From the NCBI RefSeq assembly GCF_013282215.1, contig NZ_CP048103.1:2604001-2668000 (forward strand): a stretch of 64,000 nt of DNA. The letters are read 5' to 3'. Position numbers and translations under genes: made by a program. This DNA is from Kroppenstedtia eburnea. Lineage in GTDB: Bacteria > Bacillota > Bacilli > Thermoactinomycetales > DSM-45169. Under the pieces are notes generated by a model. The model ran no database searches. It saw nothing but the letters and a program-made list of their open reading frames with translations, and was not told the DNA's origin. Shown one piece after another: positions 1 through 8,991 of the stretch (the stretch's first letter is position 1; each line of letters starts with the position of its first letter).

Positions 1-2
1 AA

Positions 3-1337
3 GGGGAGGCGAAGCTGCTCTACGGTACTCCCCTGGAGGAACGATCCGACGGCGAGCAGGTGCCGCTGAATGGGATAACCGATTGCTGTTTCACCACAGA
101 GGATCGCGGGCTCCTCTTCCTCACCGCCCTGTTTGAGGATACATACGGACTCGGGTGGTTGGATCTGGGCGGCCCCGGGGAGATCCAGCCGGTGGAGGTG
201 ACCGGCACGGTGCACTCAGGCCAGGGGGAGATGGTTTCCCTGAAGCATCTGAAGGGTTCCCGCTATGCGGTCGAATACAATATCGACGGTGGTTCCTGGC
301 TGTATGAAGGCACTTGGGATGATTCCGCCCGCAAATTGGAGCTGGACCGGGTGATCTGCGGCCACTCCCCGCTGGAGGGCGGTGTCTTGAAAGGGTTCTC
401 CTATGACAAAGAGGGGGACCGCTACGCCCTCGCCTTCTCCTCCGCCACCTCCCCGATCCAGCTTTACACTGTGGAAGGGGAGGATCGCCAAACCATTATC
501 CGCCGGACACAGGAGAGGACCCTGGGTCTGGATCCGGAACTGCTCTCTCCCGGGGAGGATGCCTCCTTCACCTCCCATGACGGCCTCCGCATCTCCGCCC
601 GGCTCTACCGTCCCTCAGAGCGGTTGGGCTTTACGGGACCGCGGCCGCTGATCTACTACATCCACGGGGGACCGCAAAGCCAGGAGCGACCGGATTTCGC
701 CTGGTTTTCCATGCCCCTGATCCAATTCCTCACCCTGCAGGGTTTCAGCGTGTTTGTGCCCAATGTCCGGGGCAGCACCGGCTACGGGTTGAACTACACC
801 AAGCGGGTGGATCGGGACTGGGGCGGACAGGACCGGTTGGATCATGTCCACGCCATGCAGGTGCTGGCGGAAGACCCCCGCCTGGACACCACCCGGGCGG
901 CAGTGGTGGGCCGCTCCTACGGGGGCTACATGACGTTGACACTGGCCTCCCGCCATCCGGAGCTGTGGTCGGCGGCGGTGGATATGTTTGGCCCCTATGA
1001 CCTGTCCAGCTTCATGGAGCGCATCCCGGAGACCTGGAAACCCTATTTCCAGATCGCCCTCGGCCATCCGGAAAAGGACCGCGACTTCCTCATCGAACGC
1101 TCCCCCAAGACCCATATCGAAGGGATCACCTGCCCCCTCCTGGTCATCCAAGGCAAAAACGACCCCCGGGTGGTGGAGGCGGAATCCAGCGACCTGGTGG
1201 AGAAACTGCGCTCCATGGGCAAGGATGTGGAGTATCTCCTGTTTGAGGACGAGGGGCACGACATACTGAAGATGAAAAACCGGATCCGCTGCTACCATGC
1301 CATCACCCAATTTTTCAAGGAGCATTTAAGGCCGTAA
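3..1337 (+). CDS. S9 family peptidase (prolyl oligopeptidase type), 5'-truncated by window edge
   Basis: Cytoplasmic serine peptidase of the prolyl oligopeptidase/acylaminoacyl-peptidase type, which cleaves short peptides. The frame is open from base 3, so the start lies left of the window; the GTG at 60 is only an internal valine. The visible part holds the end of the beta-propeller and the whole alpha/beta-hydrolase domain: oxyanion region YYIHGGPQ, nucleophile elbow GRSYGGYM, acid residue in QGKNDPRV and the catalytic histidine in DEGHD. All three triad residues are present, so the catalytic half is intact. It is one of the few plus-strand genes here and converges on the DUF4349 gene; repeat copy 1 lies between them. 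Confidence 0.93.
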   Translation, partial: GEAKLLYGTPLEERSDGEQVPLNGITDCCFTTEDRGLLFLTALFEDTYGLGWLDLGGPGEIQPVEVTGTVHSGQGEMVSLKHLKGSRYAVEYNIDGGSWLYEGTWDDSARKLELDRVICGHSPLEGGVLKGFSYDKEGDRYALAFSSATSPIQLYTVEGEDRQTIIRRTQERTLGLDPELLSPGEDASFTSHDGLRISARLYRPSERLGFTGPRPLIYYIHGGPQSQERPDFAWFSMPLIQFLTLQGFSVFVPNVRGSTGYGLNYTKRVDRDWGGQDRLDHVHAMQVLAEDPRLDTTRAAVVGRSYGGYMTLTLASRHPELWSAAVDMFGPYDLSSFMERIPETWKPYFQIALGHPEKDRDFLIERSPKTHIEGITCPLLVIQGKNDPRVVEAESSDLVEKLRSMGKDVEYLLFEDEGHDILKMKNRIRCYHAITQFFKEHLRP

Positions 1338-1405
1338 TCGTCATCCTCATCTCTGTTACTCCTACAACGTTTCACATTCCACGAAAATTTGAAACCAGAC
1401 ACGCC

Positions 1406-1596
1406 CTAGAAGCATTGTGAAAAAGCTATTCATACCCATAGGGCACAAGTCTCGCCTAGGTCACTCCGTTCCCGGTCTCGCTATGCAGGGAGGGTTGGGT
1501 TTCACATGGAGTGACTTTGGCTCGTAAGAACTTTGGCACGAAATGTGAAACCCAATCCCGACCGCCTTCAAAGGCAGTAAATCACAACGCTTCTAG
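1406..1596. repeat. Dispersed palindromic repeat, copy 1
   Basis: About 190 bp bounded by inverted ends CTAGAAGCATTGTGA and TCACAACGCTTCTAG. Inside is the family core: GGGTTTCACATGG and, about 45 bases on, the complement ATGTGAAACCC. It also contains one inverted unit of the 53-bp sequence that is tandem in copy 5. The flank 1351-1409 carries, in reverse orientation, the other end type (CAGACACGCCCTAG), so two half elements meet at a shared CTAG. No ORF is recognisable inside. Confidence 0.85.
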
Positions 1597-1662
1597 TCCC
1601 TTTTGCCCCCTCCCGGGAACTATTCCTGGTGTTACCATCCGGAATTCCACAGCGAAAAACGT

Positions 1663-1701
1663 AAGGAACGCCGCATCCCACAGGATGCGGCGTTCCTTTT
1701 T
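1663..1701. terminator. Rho-independent terminator, probably bidirectional
   Basis: Near-perfect 16-bp stem (AAGGAACGCCGCATCC with its complement) and a 4-base loop, followed by TTTT on the plus strand and by a short T tract on the minus strand. It lies right behind the stop of the DUF4349 gene. Confidence 0.85.
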
Positions 1702-1705
1702 GCCT

Positions 1706-2662
1706 TCAGCGATCTTCCGGATTCTCTCCCTCCTCTTCCCTGTTCCCGGAAGGCTTCCAGGGATCGGGATCCTCTTTTTTGCGGCGGCGAACCCAAATAT
1801 AGATGGGAACACCGATCACTGCCGCCACCGCCGCCGGGGGAAGCAAGGCCGCACCGAAGATCAGGAGGCCCTGAAAAAAATCCCGCACCCAGCCCACCGA
1901 TTGCACAAAGGCGAGTGAAATCTGTTCCCCGAGGCCGGGTTTTCCCTCCGGCTCCTCCAGGGCGATCACCTGTCGGGCATGGATGGTGACGGTGGAGTAG
2001 ACCGTCTGGTTTTCCAGATACTTCAACCGGCCCTGCAACTGTTCGATCTCCTCCTGCACGCGGGCCAGCTGTTCGGAGACCTTGAGCAGATCCTCCGTGG
2101 TTTTGGCCCCCTTCATCATCTCCAGCAGACGTTTCTCCACCGCTTTTTTCGCCTTGAGGCGGGATTCCAGATCCACATACTCCTCCGTCACGTCCTTGCC
2201 GGTGATATTGCGGGATTCCATCTCCTGGGCCGTCTTCTCCACACGTTCCAGATAGGTATGAAAGGATTCCCGGGGAATCCGGAACACATAGTTCCCCGTT
2301 TTCTCCTTTTCCGCCCGGGACTGGGAGGACTCCACCAGGTAGCCCCCTTCCTTCCGGGCCGCCGCCTCCATCGCCTGCTGTGCCTGTTTCAGGTTCTGCA
2401 CCTTCATCCTCAGCTCCGCCCGGTAAATCACCTTCCGCTCCTCCTGTGCCACCGCGGCCCCTTTTTTGCTCAGGGCTTTTTTCACATCGGAAGCGGCAGT
2501 CCCCTTCCCGGACCCGGATTCCGTCGAGCCCTCACGGGAGAGCGGGCTGAATTCGGTTTTTTCCACTTGACCACTGCTCATCGACTGATCCGGAGCCCCC
2601 CCGGATGAACAACCCGCCAACAGCCCCAGGGACACCCCCCAGATCCACCACTTTTTCCACAC
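1706..2662 (-). CDS. DUF4349 domain-containing lipoprotein
   Basis: Predicted lipoprotein with a DUF4349 domain; the family's function is unknown. Start chosen at the internal GTG, giving MWKKWWIWG..., because AGGGG lies 11 bases upstream and the signal peptide then begins properly; an upstream GTG at 2692 is possible. The signal peptide ends in lipobox LLAGC. A Ser/Gly-rich linker follows, then the DUF4349 core with a long coiled coil (roughly residues 150-230, rich in EEIEQLQGRL-type heptads), one membrane segment near residue 265-290 and a basic/acidic tail (RRRKKEDPD). It is thus anchored at both ends. Monocistronic. Confidence 0.85.
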   Translation of the reverse strand: MWKKWWIWGVSLGLLAGCSSGGAPDQSMSSGQVEKTEFSPLSREGSTESGSGKGTAASDVKKALSKKGAAVAQEERKVIYRAELRMKVQNLKQAQQAMEAAARKEGGYLVESSQSRAEKEKTGNYVFRIPRESFHTYLERVEKTAQEMESRNITGKDVTEEYVDLESRLKAKKAVEKRLLEMMKGAKTTEDLLKVSEQLARVQEEIEQLQGRLKYLENQTVYSTVTIHARQVIALEEPEGKPGLGEQISLAFVQSVGWVRDFFQGLLIFGAALLPPAAVAAVIGVPIYIWVRRRKKEDPDPWKPSGNREEEGENPEDR

Positions 2663-2744
2663 CGTAACCACCGCCCCTTTTTGTTGTACCACTGTCTATA
2701 TGGACGAAAGGGGCGGGGAAAAGGTTGCGGGGGAGGGGAGAAAG

Positions 2745-2770
2745 AAAAAAGAGGCTTGAGTGAGCCTCTT
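2745..2770 (-). terminator. Terminator of regulator-peptide pair 1
   Basis: On the minus strand GAGGCT-CACTCA-AGCCTC followed by TTTTTTC, just after the peptide stop. Confidence 0.85.
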
Positions 2771-2775
2771 CTTAA

Positions 2776-2901
2776 TCATCCCGGTTGGTCTGAGTTGTAT
2801 TTGGATACAGGCAGATCACTTGGAGTCACGGTGCCCAGTGATAATAAGGAGAAAAGAAATGCGGCCGACAAGGAGAAAAAAACAACTTTACCGAACCTCA
2901 T
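2776..2901 (-). CDS. Small secreted signalling peptide precursor (Phr-like), overlaps regulator stop
   Basis: A 41-codon gene in another frame from the regulator. Its ATG lies inside the last codons of the XRE-TPR gene (14-base overlap) and is preceded by AGGTGA at 5 bases. The product has a classical export signal: MRFGK, an uninterrupted hydrophobic stretch at residues 6-23 (VVFFSLSAAFLFSLL...), then a polar tail TPSDLPVSKY ending NSDQPG. Size, signal and overlap with the TPR regulator are those of RRNPP pre-peptides (Phr, PapR, NprX), which are exported, trimmed and re-imported to bind the regulator. No homologue search was possible; the mature peptide is probably within the last 5-12 residues. 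A terminator follows immediately. Confidence 0.75.
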   Translation of the reverse strand: MRFGKVVFFSLSAAFLFSLLSLGTVTPSDLPVSKYNSDQPG

Positions 2902-4222
2902 TCAAGTCACCTGCTTTTCTCTGGTTGAGTGTTTCCTGTACAGTAAACATATTAACCGTACATAGTTGAAATTCCTTCTCGTCAATCCCTTCCCAACACC
3001 GGGCCAGTTCATGCCACGCTTCATACTCCTTCTCCCCTGTATGATACTTCTGTGCGAGCTCAACCACCCGCCGGTAACAAGCAATCCCTTCTTCTCTTCT
3101 GTTTTGCTGAACAAGCAGACGTCCCAGGGCCAATGAGGCATCCATCTGATCCATATAATCTTCTATTTGTTCCGCTTTTTGAATCGCTTGGGTCAGATAC
3201 TTCTCGGCCTGACTCCATTTCTCTTGATGGGTGTACAGGATTCCCAACTGAGTGCAAGCACGCAGAAAGGATTTTTCATCCACTCGATCCCGGGGGAGTC
3301 CAAGTGCGATTTTGAAACAGTTTTCTGCTTCCTCCCATTTTTTCTGAGCGGTGTGGACACTTCCGAGAACACTCCAAAGAGCGAGGGCGCTGTTGTATTG
3401 CTGATTGATGCCAGCCAACTGGATGCCCTCCAGGGCGAATTTTTTCGCGTTTTCATAATCACGGCTCCTGCGGAGCAACTCCGCCCGCAACCAATAGAAA
3501 GAGAGTCTGGTTTCCACCGGTTCAATTTGCGGGAGTTCCTCCCAAACGTCCCGAACGATTTGCAAGGACTCCACGATCCGGCCCAATCTCTCCAAGTAGA
3601 TGGCTTTGTTTCGTAACAAGAAATATTTAACCCATGGTCTCTCTCCAGCCGGACAGAAGGCATCCAGGCCGCTGTCGGCATACTGCAGGGCCTGTTGCAG
3701 ATTGTTGTTATAGTAACTGCAACGACTCAAATCTTTGAAACTGTAGGCTTCGATGTTGTCTATCTTTGCGGTTTCGTTTTTATTGGCCAAGCGGATGGCC
3801 GTGAAAAACTCCCGTTCCGCTTTGTTGAGTTTTCTCTGATGCAGGTAACAGGTGCCCTTGAGCCAATGAGCTTGGGAGGCATACAAGTGGTCGTCGGGGA
3901 TGGGCGTCTTCTCCAGTAACGACAGGGCTGATTCACTCTGATCCAATCGGTTCATCGACTCGATCAGCGTCAGTCGGAACTTCAACTCGGCCTGGTCATC
4001 TCTCTCCCTCAGCAAGAATTCCGGCAGCTGCTCCATGGGGATACCCAACTTCTCCAGGATGTAGTAGACCTTCTCCATCTTCACATGGGAGACACCTCTC
4101 TCCACATTGCTGATCGTCGCCGGAGAAATGTTGTCATCAGCCAAATCCTCCAGACGAAGGCCCCGTTCTTTTCGGACCTTGCGAATGATTCCGCCAATTT
4201 CATGTATATCCAAGACCTTCAA
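2888..4222 (-). CDS. XRE-family regulator with C-terminal TPR domain (RRNPP type)
   Basis: Peptide-responsive transcription factor of the PlcR/NprR/Rgg class by architecture. Residues 8-62 form the helix-turn-helix (IGGIIRKVRKERGLRLEDLA... SPATISNVERG). About nine TPR-like helix pairs fill the remaining 370 residues, with FYWLRAELLRR, LGILYTHQEKW and LARCWEGIDEKEF clearly TPR. It is 444 aa, normal for NprR-like proteins. The stop overlaps the start of the small exported peptide gene, the expected partner. A paralogue with the same layout is at 55726-57060. The AT-rich upstream region (CTGATATAAAATAG) resembles that of the paralogue. Target genes cannot be told from the window. Confidence 0.9.
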   Translation of the reverse strand: MKVLDIHEIGGIIRKVRKERGLRLEDLADDNISPATISNVERGVSHVKMEKVYYILEKLGIPMEQLPEFLLRERDDQAELKFRLTLIESMNRLDQSESALSLLEKTPIPDDHLYASQAHWLKGTCYLHQRKLNKAEREFFTAIRLANKNETAKIDNIEAYSFKDLSRCSYYNNNLQQALQYADSGLDAFCPAGERPWVKYFLLRNKAIYLERLGRIVESLQIVRDVWEELPQIEPVETRLSFYWLRAELLRRSRDYENAKKFALEGIQLAGINQQYNSALALWSVLGSVHTAQKKWEEAENCFKIALGLPRDRVDEKSFLRACTQLGILYTHQEKWSQAEKYLTQAIQKAEQIEDYMDQMDASLALGRLLVQQNRREEGIACYRRVVELAQKYHTGEKEYEAWHELARCWEGIDEKEFQLCTVNMFTVQETLNQRKAGDLNEVR

Positions 4223-4609
4223 CCCCTGTCACCTTCCATATCCAAGATATTTTCCACTATTTTATATCAGATCAAGTTGAATGAAAATAGATTGAAAGAC
4301 TCTTCCTGCAACTCTTACCCCTGTCGTATAACTTTTGGATCGGGGAGAAGCGGGGGCAACACGGATTGTGGGATTTGTGCTTCAGCTCCTGCCCGTCGTT
4401 CCGGCCTTCGGGTCGGTCTATTGCAAAGCCGCAGAAAACGGAAGGAGTCCGGCACCCATGGCAACGGGAATCGGACTCCTGACCGCAAACCGTGTCACAG
4501 GTTGTATAGACAACGGTGACTACGGATTTGTGCTTTTTAAAGTTCACTTGCTTTATTCTGTCATACAGGAGAAAACTTCTCTCCGGTTCAGTGTTACTCT
4601 CCTCTTCCT
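4223..4609. other. Intergenic region between hsdR end and regulator 1
   Basis: No convincing gene. It has a hairpin around 4441-4487 (GGAGTCCG...CGGACTCC) and a loose direct repeat (ACGGATTTGTGCTT near 4360 and 4522). A 91-codon minus-strand ORF is present but shows no coding character. Confidence 0.4.
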
Positions 4610-7600
4610 CTAACCTTCCTGTTGCCGACCCTGCTGTGCCCGTTGGTACACGGAATCCAGGATCCAGGTCATCACCGTGTCACGGAAGTCTTCTTCGCTC
4701 ATCAGTTTGGCAAAGATGTTTTGGTTTTGGCCCATGCGGTTGACGGCTTTGCCCATGAATTTGTCATCAAAGACATAGCGGAAGTTGCTTTTGGTGTTGT
4801 TTTGAGCCGCCTGGACCACTTCCTCATCCTGAAGCAGATCTTCCTCGATCTGGTCGAGGAAAAGTTTGTCGGATTCGGCAAAGTCTGTCCCGAATCGCTC
4901 GTTCAGCATCTCGATAATGGAAGAGAGAGGCACTTCTTCTTCCTCCCCCCGTCCCCGGGCAGTGCCGGCGGCGGTGGCTCCCTTGAGGGCGGCGGATTCC
5001 TCGGCGATTAAGTGAATGCGCCCTTCGGCGGTCTTCTCCAGACGGTAATATTCCAGCTCCACCTCATTGTCGAGGGTGAGCCCGCCGGAATCGGGGGAGC
5101 GGGGCAGTTTCCGCAGGAGGAGGGAGCCGTAGGCGTGCAGCTGATGCAACTCCACAGACTGGAAAGGGGCGATCTGGGAGATATGAGCGTAGAGACGGAC
5201 AAACGTCTCCAGGGTTTTCTTGAACTCCTCCTGCTCCTCCTCCGGCTTTGCCTGGAAACGGTCCACCGCCGGATCCAGATATTTGTGGAGTTCCCCCAGA
5301 TCCTCCCGCCGCTGGTTCTCCTTCGGTTTGAAGAAAATATGGCAGAAAGACTCCACCTCGGACTCCCAGTAAATCTGGAAGTCGTCCAGCTTGCTCTTCA
5401 GATCGTAGACGAGGTGGGGATCCGTCTCCTTATCGATCATCGTCTGCTCGTAGAAGGGCTGGAAGGATTTCTGGATCTCCTCCTGTTCGTTGACAAAATC
5501 GAGGACAAAGGTATCCGTCTTGGCCGGATGGGTCCGGTTGAGCCGGGAGAGGGTCTGGACCGCCTGGATCCCGGTCAGTTTCTTGTCCACAAACATGGTG
5601 TGCAACAGGGGCTGGTCAAAGCCCGTCTGGTATTTGTCCGCCACGATCAACAGCTGATACTCATCGGTGTCAAAGCGCTCCCGCAGCTCGCTCTCGGGGA
5701 AACCGTTCTCCTTGGCTTCGGTGAAGTCTTCATCTCCGTCCCGGACCGTTCCTGAAAAGGCGACTAGCACCTTCAGCTCCTGTTCGTAACCGTTTCGCTT
5801 GATGTAGTTTTCAAACTCCCGCTTGTAGCGGAGGGCGTGAAGGCGGGAGCCGGTCACCACCATCGCCTTGGCCCGGCCGTTGATCTTGTGCCGGGTGATC
5901 TGGCAGAAGTGCTCCACCATCACCTCTGTCTTCTGGGCCAGGTTGTGGGGGTGGAGGCTGACGAAGCGGGCGATCGCTTTGCGGGCTTTTTTCTTGTCCA
6001 CCCGGGGATCGTCTTCCGCGATTTTGCTGAGACGGTAATAGGTGCGGTAGGTGGTGTAGTGCTTCAGGACGTCGTGGATGAAGCCTTCCTCGATCGCCTG
6101 CTTCATGGAGTACAGGTGGAAGGGCTCCGGCTTGGACTCCGGATCCTTCTTCACCCCGAACAGCTCCAGGGTTTTCGCCTTGGGAGTGGCGGTGAAGGCG
6201 AAGAAGCTAAGGTTGGCTTGGGGCCCCCGCTTGGAGAGGGCCTTCAGGATCTCCTCCTCGGCGACGTTTTCCGCTTCTTCCAGCCGCTCCTCCAGCTCCG
6301 CCGCCGCTTCCAGGGTGGGGGCTGCCAACACATCCCGCACCGCCTGGGCAGACTGGCCCGACTGAGAGCTGTGGGCCTCATCGACGAGGATGGCGAAGTT
6401 TTTCCCGGTCTGCTCCTCCACCTGATCCAGGATGTAGCCGAACTTCTGCAGGGTGGAGATGATGATGCGCGCCCCGCGGTTCAAGGCCTGGGCCAGCTGG
6501 CCGGAATCCTTGTCGATCTTGCGCACCACGCCCTGCCTGTGCTCAAACTGGTAGATCGTCTCCTGGAGCTGTTGGTCCAGTACCCGCCGGTCGGTGATCA
6601 CAATGACGGAGTCAAAGACCGGCCGGTCGTCGGCCCCGTGGAGATGGGCCAACCGGTGGGCCAACCAAGCGATGGAGTTGGACTTGCCACTGCCGGCGGA
6701 GTGCTGGATAAGGTAGTTGTGGCCGGCGCCGTGTTCCCGGGCGTGCCACTCCAGCTGGCGGACGGCGTCCAGCTGGTGATAGCGGGGGAAGATCATCGTC
6801 TCCTTGCGGATCACTTCCCCCTTCCCGTCCAGCTTCTCCTCCACCTCCAGATGGAGGAAGCGATGCAGGATGTCCAGCCAGCTGTCCCGCTGCCATACTT
6901 CCCGCCACAGATAGCTGGTACGGAAGCCCCCCTCGGGATCCGGCGGGTTGCCCGCCCCCTTTTGATATCCCCGGTTGAAGGGAAGGAAAAAGGTCTTCTC
7001 CCCGGCCAGCCGGGTGGCCATATACACCTGGTCTGGATCGACGGCGAAGTGAACCAAGGCCCGCTGTTTAAACCGGAACAGACGCTCCCGGGGGTCCCGG
7101 TCCCGCCGGTACTGCCCTTTGGCATCCTCCACCGTCTGACCGGTGAAGGGGTTTTTCAGCTCCACCGTGGCCACGGGCAGACCGTTGACGCTGAGCACCA
7201 TATCCAGGGATTTTTTGTACTGTTGGCTGTAGTAGACCTGGCGGGTCACGGTCAGGATGTTCTGCCCGTACTTCTCCGCGATTGTGGGGTTGAGACCGCT
7301 GGCGGGGGCGAAGTAGACGGTCTTCAACTTCTCCCCATACACCTCAAATCCCCGGCGCAACACCTTCAACATCCCGTTCCGGTTGAGGGCCTGAGAGAGA
7401 CGCTCCAGCACCTTCTTCTCCGCCCCCGCCCCCAGCATCTTCTCCAGCCGTTGCCAGGCCTTGGGCTGGGTGGTACGGATAAAGGTGAAAAAGGTCCGGG
7501 GAAACAGGGCATGCTGGACGTCATACTCCTTCGGGTCCCCCTTCACATAGCCGCCTTCCTCGATCAGGTACCGTTCTATCGTCTCTTCCAAGGCCCGCTC

Positions 7601-7618
7601 CGACTGATCCACCGGCAC
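4610..7618 (-). CDS. hsdR: Type I restriction enzyme, R (endonuclease/translocase) subunit
   Basis: ATP-driven translocase and nuclease of the HsdRMS complex, which cuts DNA not methylated at the HsdS-specified site. N-terminal PD-(D/E)xK nuclease: D near residue 138 (SLDMVL) and ELK near 153. SF2 helicase motor: Walker A HSAGSGKS near 306, DEAH box VDEAHSSQSG near 410, motif III FTATPK. The C-terminal part carries the helical M-subunit interface. 1002 aa is full length. GTG start with GGAGTGGAGG upstream. Last gene of the hsdM-hsdS-hsdR operon, 26 bases after hsdS. All catalytic motifs are intact, so restriction should be active. Confidence 0.96.
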   Translation of the reverse strand: MPVDQSERALEETIERYLIEEGGYVKGDPKEYDVQHALFPRTFFTFIRTTQPKAWQRLEKMLGAGAEKKVLERLSQALNRNGMLKVLRRGFEVYGEKLKTVYFAPASGLNPTIAEKYGQNILTVTRQVYYSQQYKKSLDMVLSVNGLPVATVELKNPFTGQTVEDAKGQYRRDRDPRERLFRFKQRALVHFAVDPDQVYMATRLAGEKTFFLPFNRGYQKGAGNPPDPEGGFRTSYLWREVWQRDSWLDILHRFLHLEVEEKLDGKGEVIRKETMIFPRYHQLDAVRQLEWHAREHGAGHNYLIQHSAGSGKSNSIAWLAHRLAHLHGADDRPVFDSVIVITDRRVLDQQLQETIYQFEHRQGVVRKIDKDSGQLAQALNRGARIIISTLQKFGYILDQVEEQTGKNFAILVDEAHSSQSGQSAQAVRDVLAAPTLEAAAELEERLEEAENVAEEEILKALSKRGPQANLSFFAFTATPKAKTLELFGVKKDPESKPEPFHLYSMKQAIEEGFIHDVLKHYTTYRTYYRLSKIAEDDPRVDKKKARKAIARFVSLHPHNLAQKTEVMVEHFCQITRHKINGRAKAMVVTGSRLHALRYKREFENYIKRNGYEQELKVLVAFSGTVRDGDEDFTEAKENGFPESELRERFDTDEYQLLIVADKYQTGFDQPLLHTMFVDKKLTGIQAVQTLSRLNRTHPAKTDTFVLDFVNEQEEIQKSFQPFYEQTMIDKETDPHLVYDLKSKLDDFQIYWESEVESFCHIFFKPKENQRREDLGELHKYLDPAVDRFQAKPEEEQEEFKKTLETFVRLYAHISQIAPFQSVELHQLHAYGSLLLRKLPRSPDSGGLTLDNEVELEYYRLEKTAEGRIHLIAEESAALKGATAAGTARGRGEEEEVPLSSIIEMLNERFGTDFAESDKLFLDQIEEDLLQDEEVVQAAQNNTKSNFRYVFDDKFMGKAVNRMGQNQNIFAKLMSEEDFRDTVMTWILDSVYQRAQQGRQQEG

Positions 7619-7644
7619 GGCTCCTCCACTCCTTTCATATATGT

Positions 7645-8976
7645 CTACGCCCGCACTTCATCCCGCACATCGATCTTCCCCGTCACCGCCGACGAGATGA
7701 GAGCCTGGCGGTATTCCTTGATTTTGGTGATTTGGATTTGGAGTTTGGAGATGAGGGTGTCGATTTTGGAGGTTTGGTTATCGAGATACTTGACTATCTC
7801 CAACTGTTCCTTTATTTCCGGAACTCCGGTATAAATATCACCAACAATATCAGTATTTAAGTTTAACTGGGTACCCAACTTACCCAATCCTCCATAGGGA
7901 GCACCTGAGGCAAAAACGTAATAAAAAAATTTCTCGTTTTCCTGGAGATCCGGAAAATACACAAATCCGTCATGAATACAACACTTAATCCCTGAAATAC
8001 ATGGTTTTCCAACAGAACCTGCTATACTTAAGAATAATTTTCCCGGAGGTAACTTGACACTTAAACTGGCCCCAAGTTCAGACAAAGTTTGGGAGGTTTT
8101 TTTCAAATACATATTGGAAGATGTAACATCTGCAATCCTAACCCATGCGTATTCTCCATTGTTATCAAAGTAAATAGGATCTTCAATCGGACGAGGTGAC
8201 GCCCCCCTTTTAACCTTTGATAGCCATTTAATCTTAAGAACCTTCCAATGCTCCGGCACCTCTCCCAACCACTCAATCCCCGAATCTTTCATCGGGACAT
8301 TGGGGTTGAGACCTTTGGTGACGGCCTGGGTGATGAGGGCCTGGCGTTTTTCCCGGAGGAGTTCGATCAGCCGCTCCTTCTTCTCCACCAACCGATCCAA
8401 CTTCTCAGTCTCCCTGTCAAGGAAGTTAGCGATGGCTTGTTGTTCATTTAAAGAAGGAACAAGTATATAAGTACCTTTTAATCTATCAGCTTTGATCCCA
8501 AGGGCAGTTGATCCAGTCGCATTACTCCTTAATTCTGCTTTACCAAAATCGGATAAAAAATGGTATTTTAGATACTTATCAGTTAGTTGTTTATCATCAA
8601 TTTTGAAAAGGATAACCCGTTGAGCCAAGGCAATGAATGGATCAGTTATCTGGGCGGCCTCACCCAGAGGAGCTTCAGTGGTTAGTACAACATCTCCTTC
8701 CTTAGGGAAACCTCTTACCATCCAATCGTAATAAAGATGTTCACTGATAAACTCTGGTGATAATGAATGATTAATTTTTCCTTCTTTTATATTTTTGGCA
8801 GTGATTAAAGGCACGCCTTTATCCTTCTTTTCGGGTGTTTTCCCTCGATAATCTACAAACTTTTTAACAACCCTTCTTAAACTAAGTAACTTCCAATGAT
8901 CAGGAAACCCGGTCGACAAACATTTATACTTGGGGTGATTTTCCAAACCGGTATTATCTACACTGTTTTTTTTCAT
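7645..8976 (-). CDS. hsdS: Type I restriction-modification, S (specificity) subunit
   Basis: DNA-recognition subunit that fixes the bipartite target of the type I enzyme. 443 aa with two target recognition domains (about residues 30-175 and 235-375). Each is followed by a conserved coiled-coil spacer: ...LDRETEKLDRLVEKKERLIELLREKRQALIT near 185-220 and ...KIDTLISKLQIQITKIKEYRQALIS near the C-terminus. The DNA coding the two recognition domains is markedly richer in A/T than the spacers and than hsdM/hsdR, as when domains are exchanged by recombination. 15 bases downstream of hsdM. The recognised sequence cannot be predicted. Confidence 0.95.
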   Translation of the reverse strand: MKKNSVDNTGLENHPKYKCLSTGFPDHWKLLSLRRVVKKFVDYRGKTPEKKDKGVPLITAKNIKEGKINHSLSPEFISEHLYYDWMVRGFPKEGDVVLTTEAPLGEAAQITDPFIALAQRVILFKIDDKQLTDKYLKYHFLSDFGKAELRSNATGSTALGIKADRLKGTYILVPSLNEQQAIANFLDRETEKLDRLVEKKERLIELLREKRQALITQAVTKGLNPNVPMKDSGIEWLGEVPEHWKVLKIKWLSKVKRGASPRPIEDPIYFDNNGEYAWVRIADVTSSNMYLKKTSQTLSELGASLSVKLPPGKLFLSIAGSVGKPCISGIKCCIHDGFVYFPDLQENEKFFYYVFASGAPYGGLGKLGTQLNLNTDIVGDIYTGVPEIKEQLEIVKYLDNQTSKIDTLISKLQIQITKIKEYRQALISSAVTGKIDVRDEVRA

Positions 8977-8991
8977 AATAAATCCCCCCTC

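Noticed and set aside
4272-4547. 91-codon minus-strand ORF after hsdR
   Set aside because: Cys-rich but without a zinc motif, ribosome site or conserved look.
5837-7834. 665-codon plus-strand frame over hsdR
   Set aside because: Antisense shadow of a gene with intact motifs; no ribosome site or domain.
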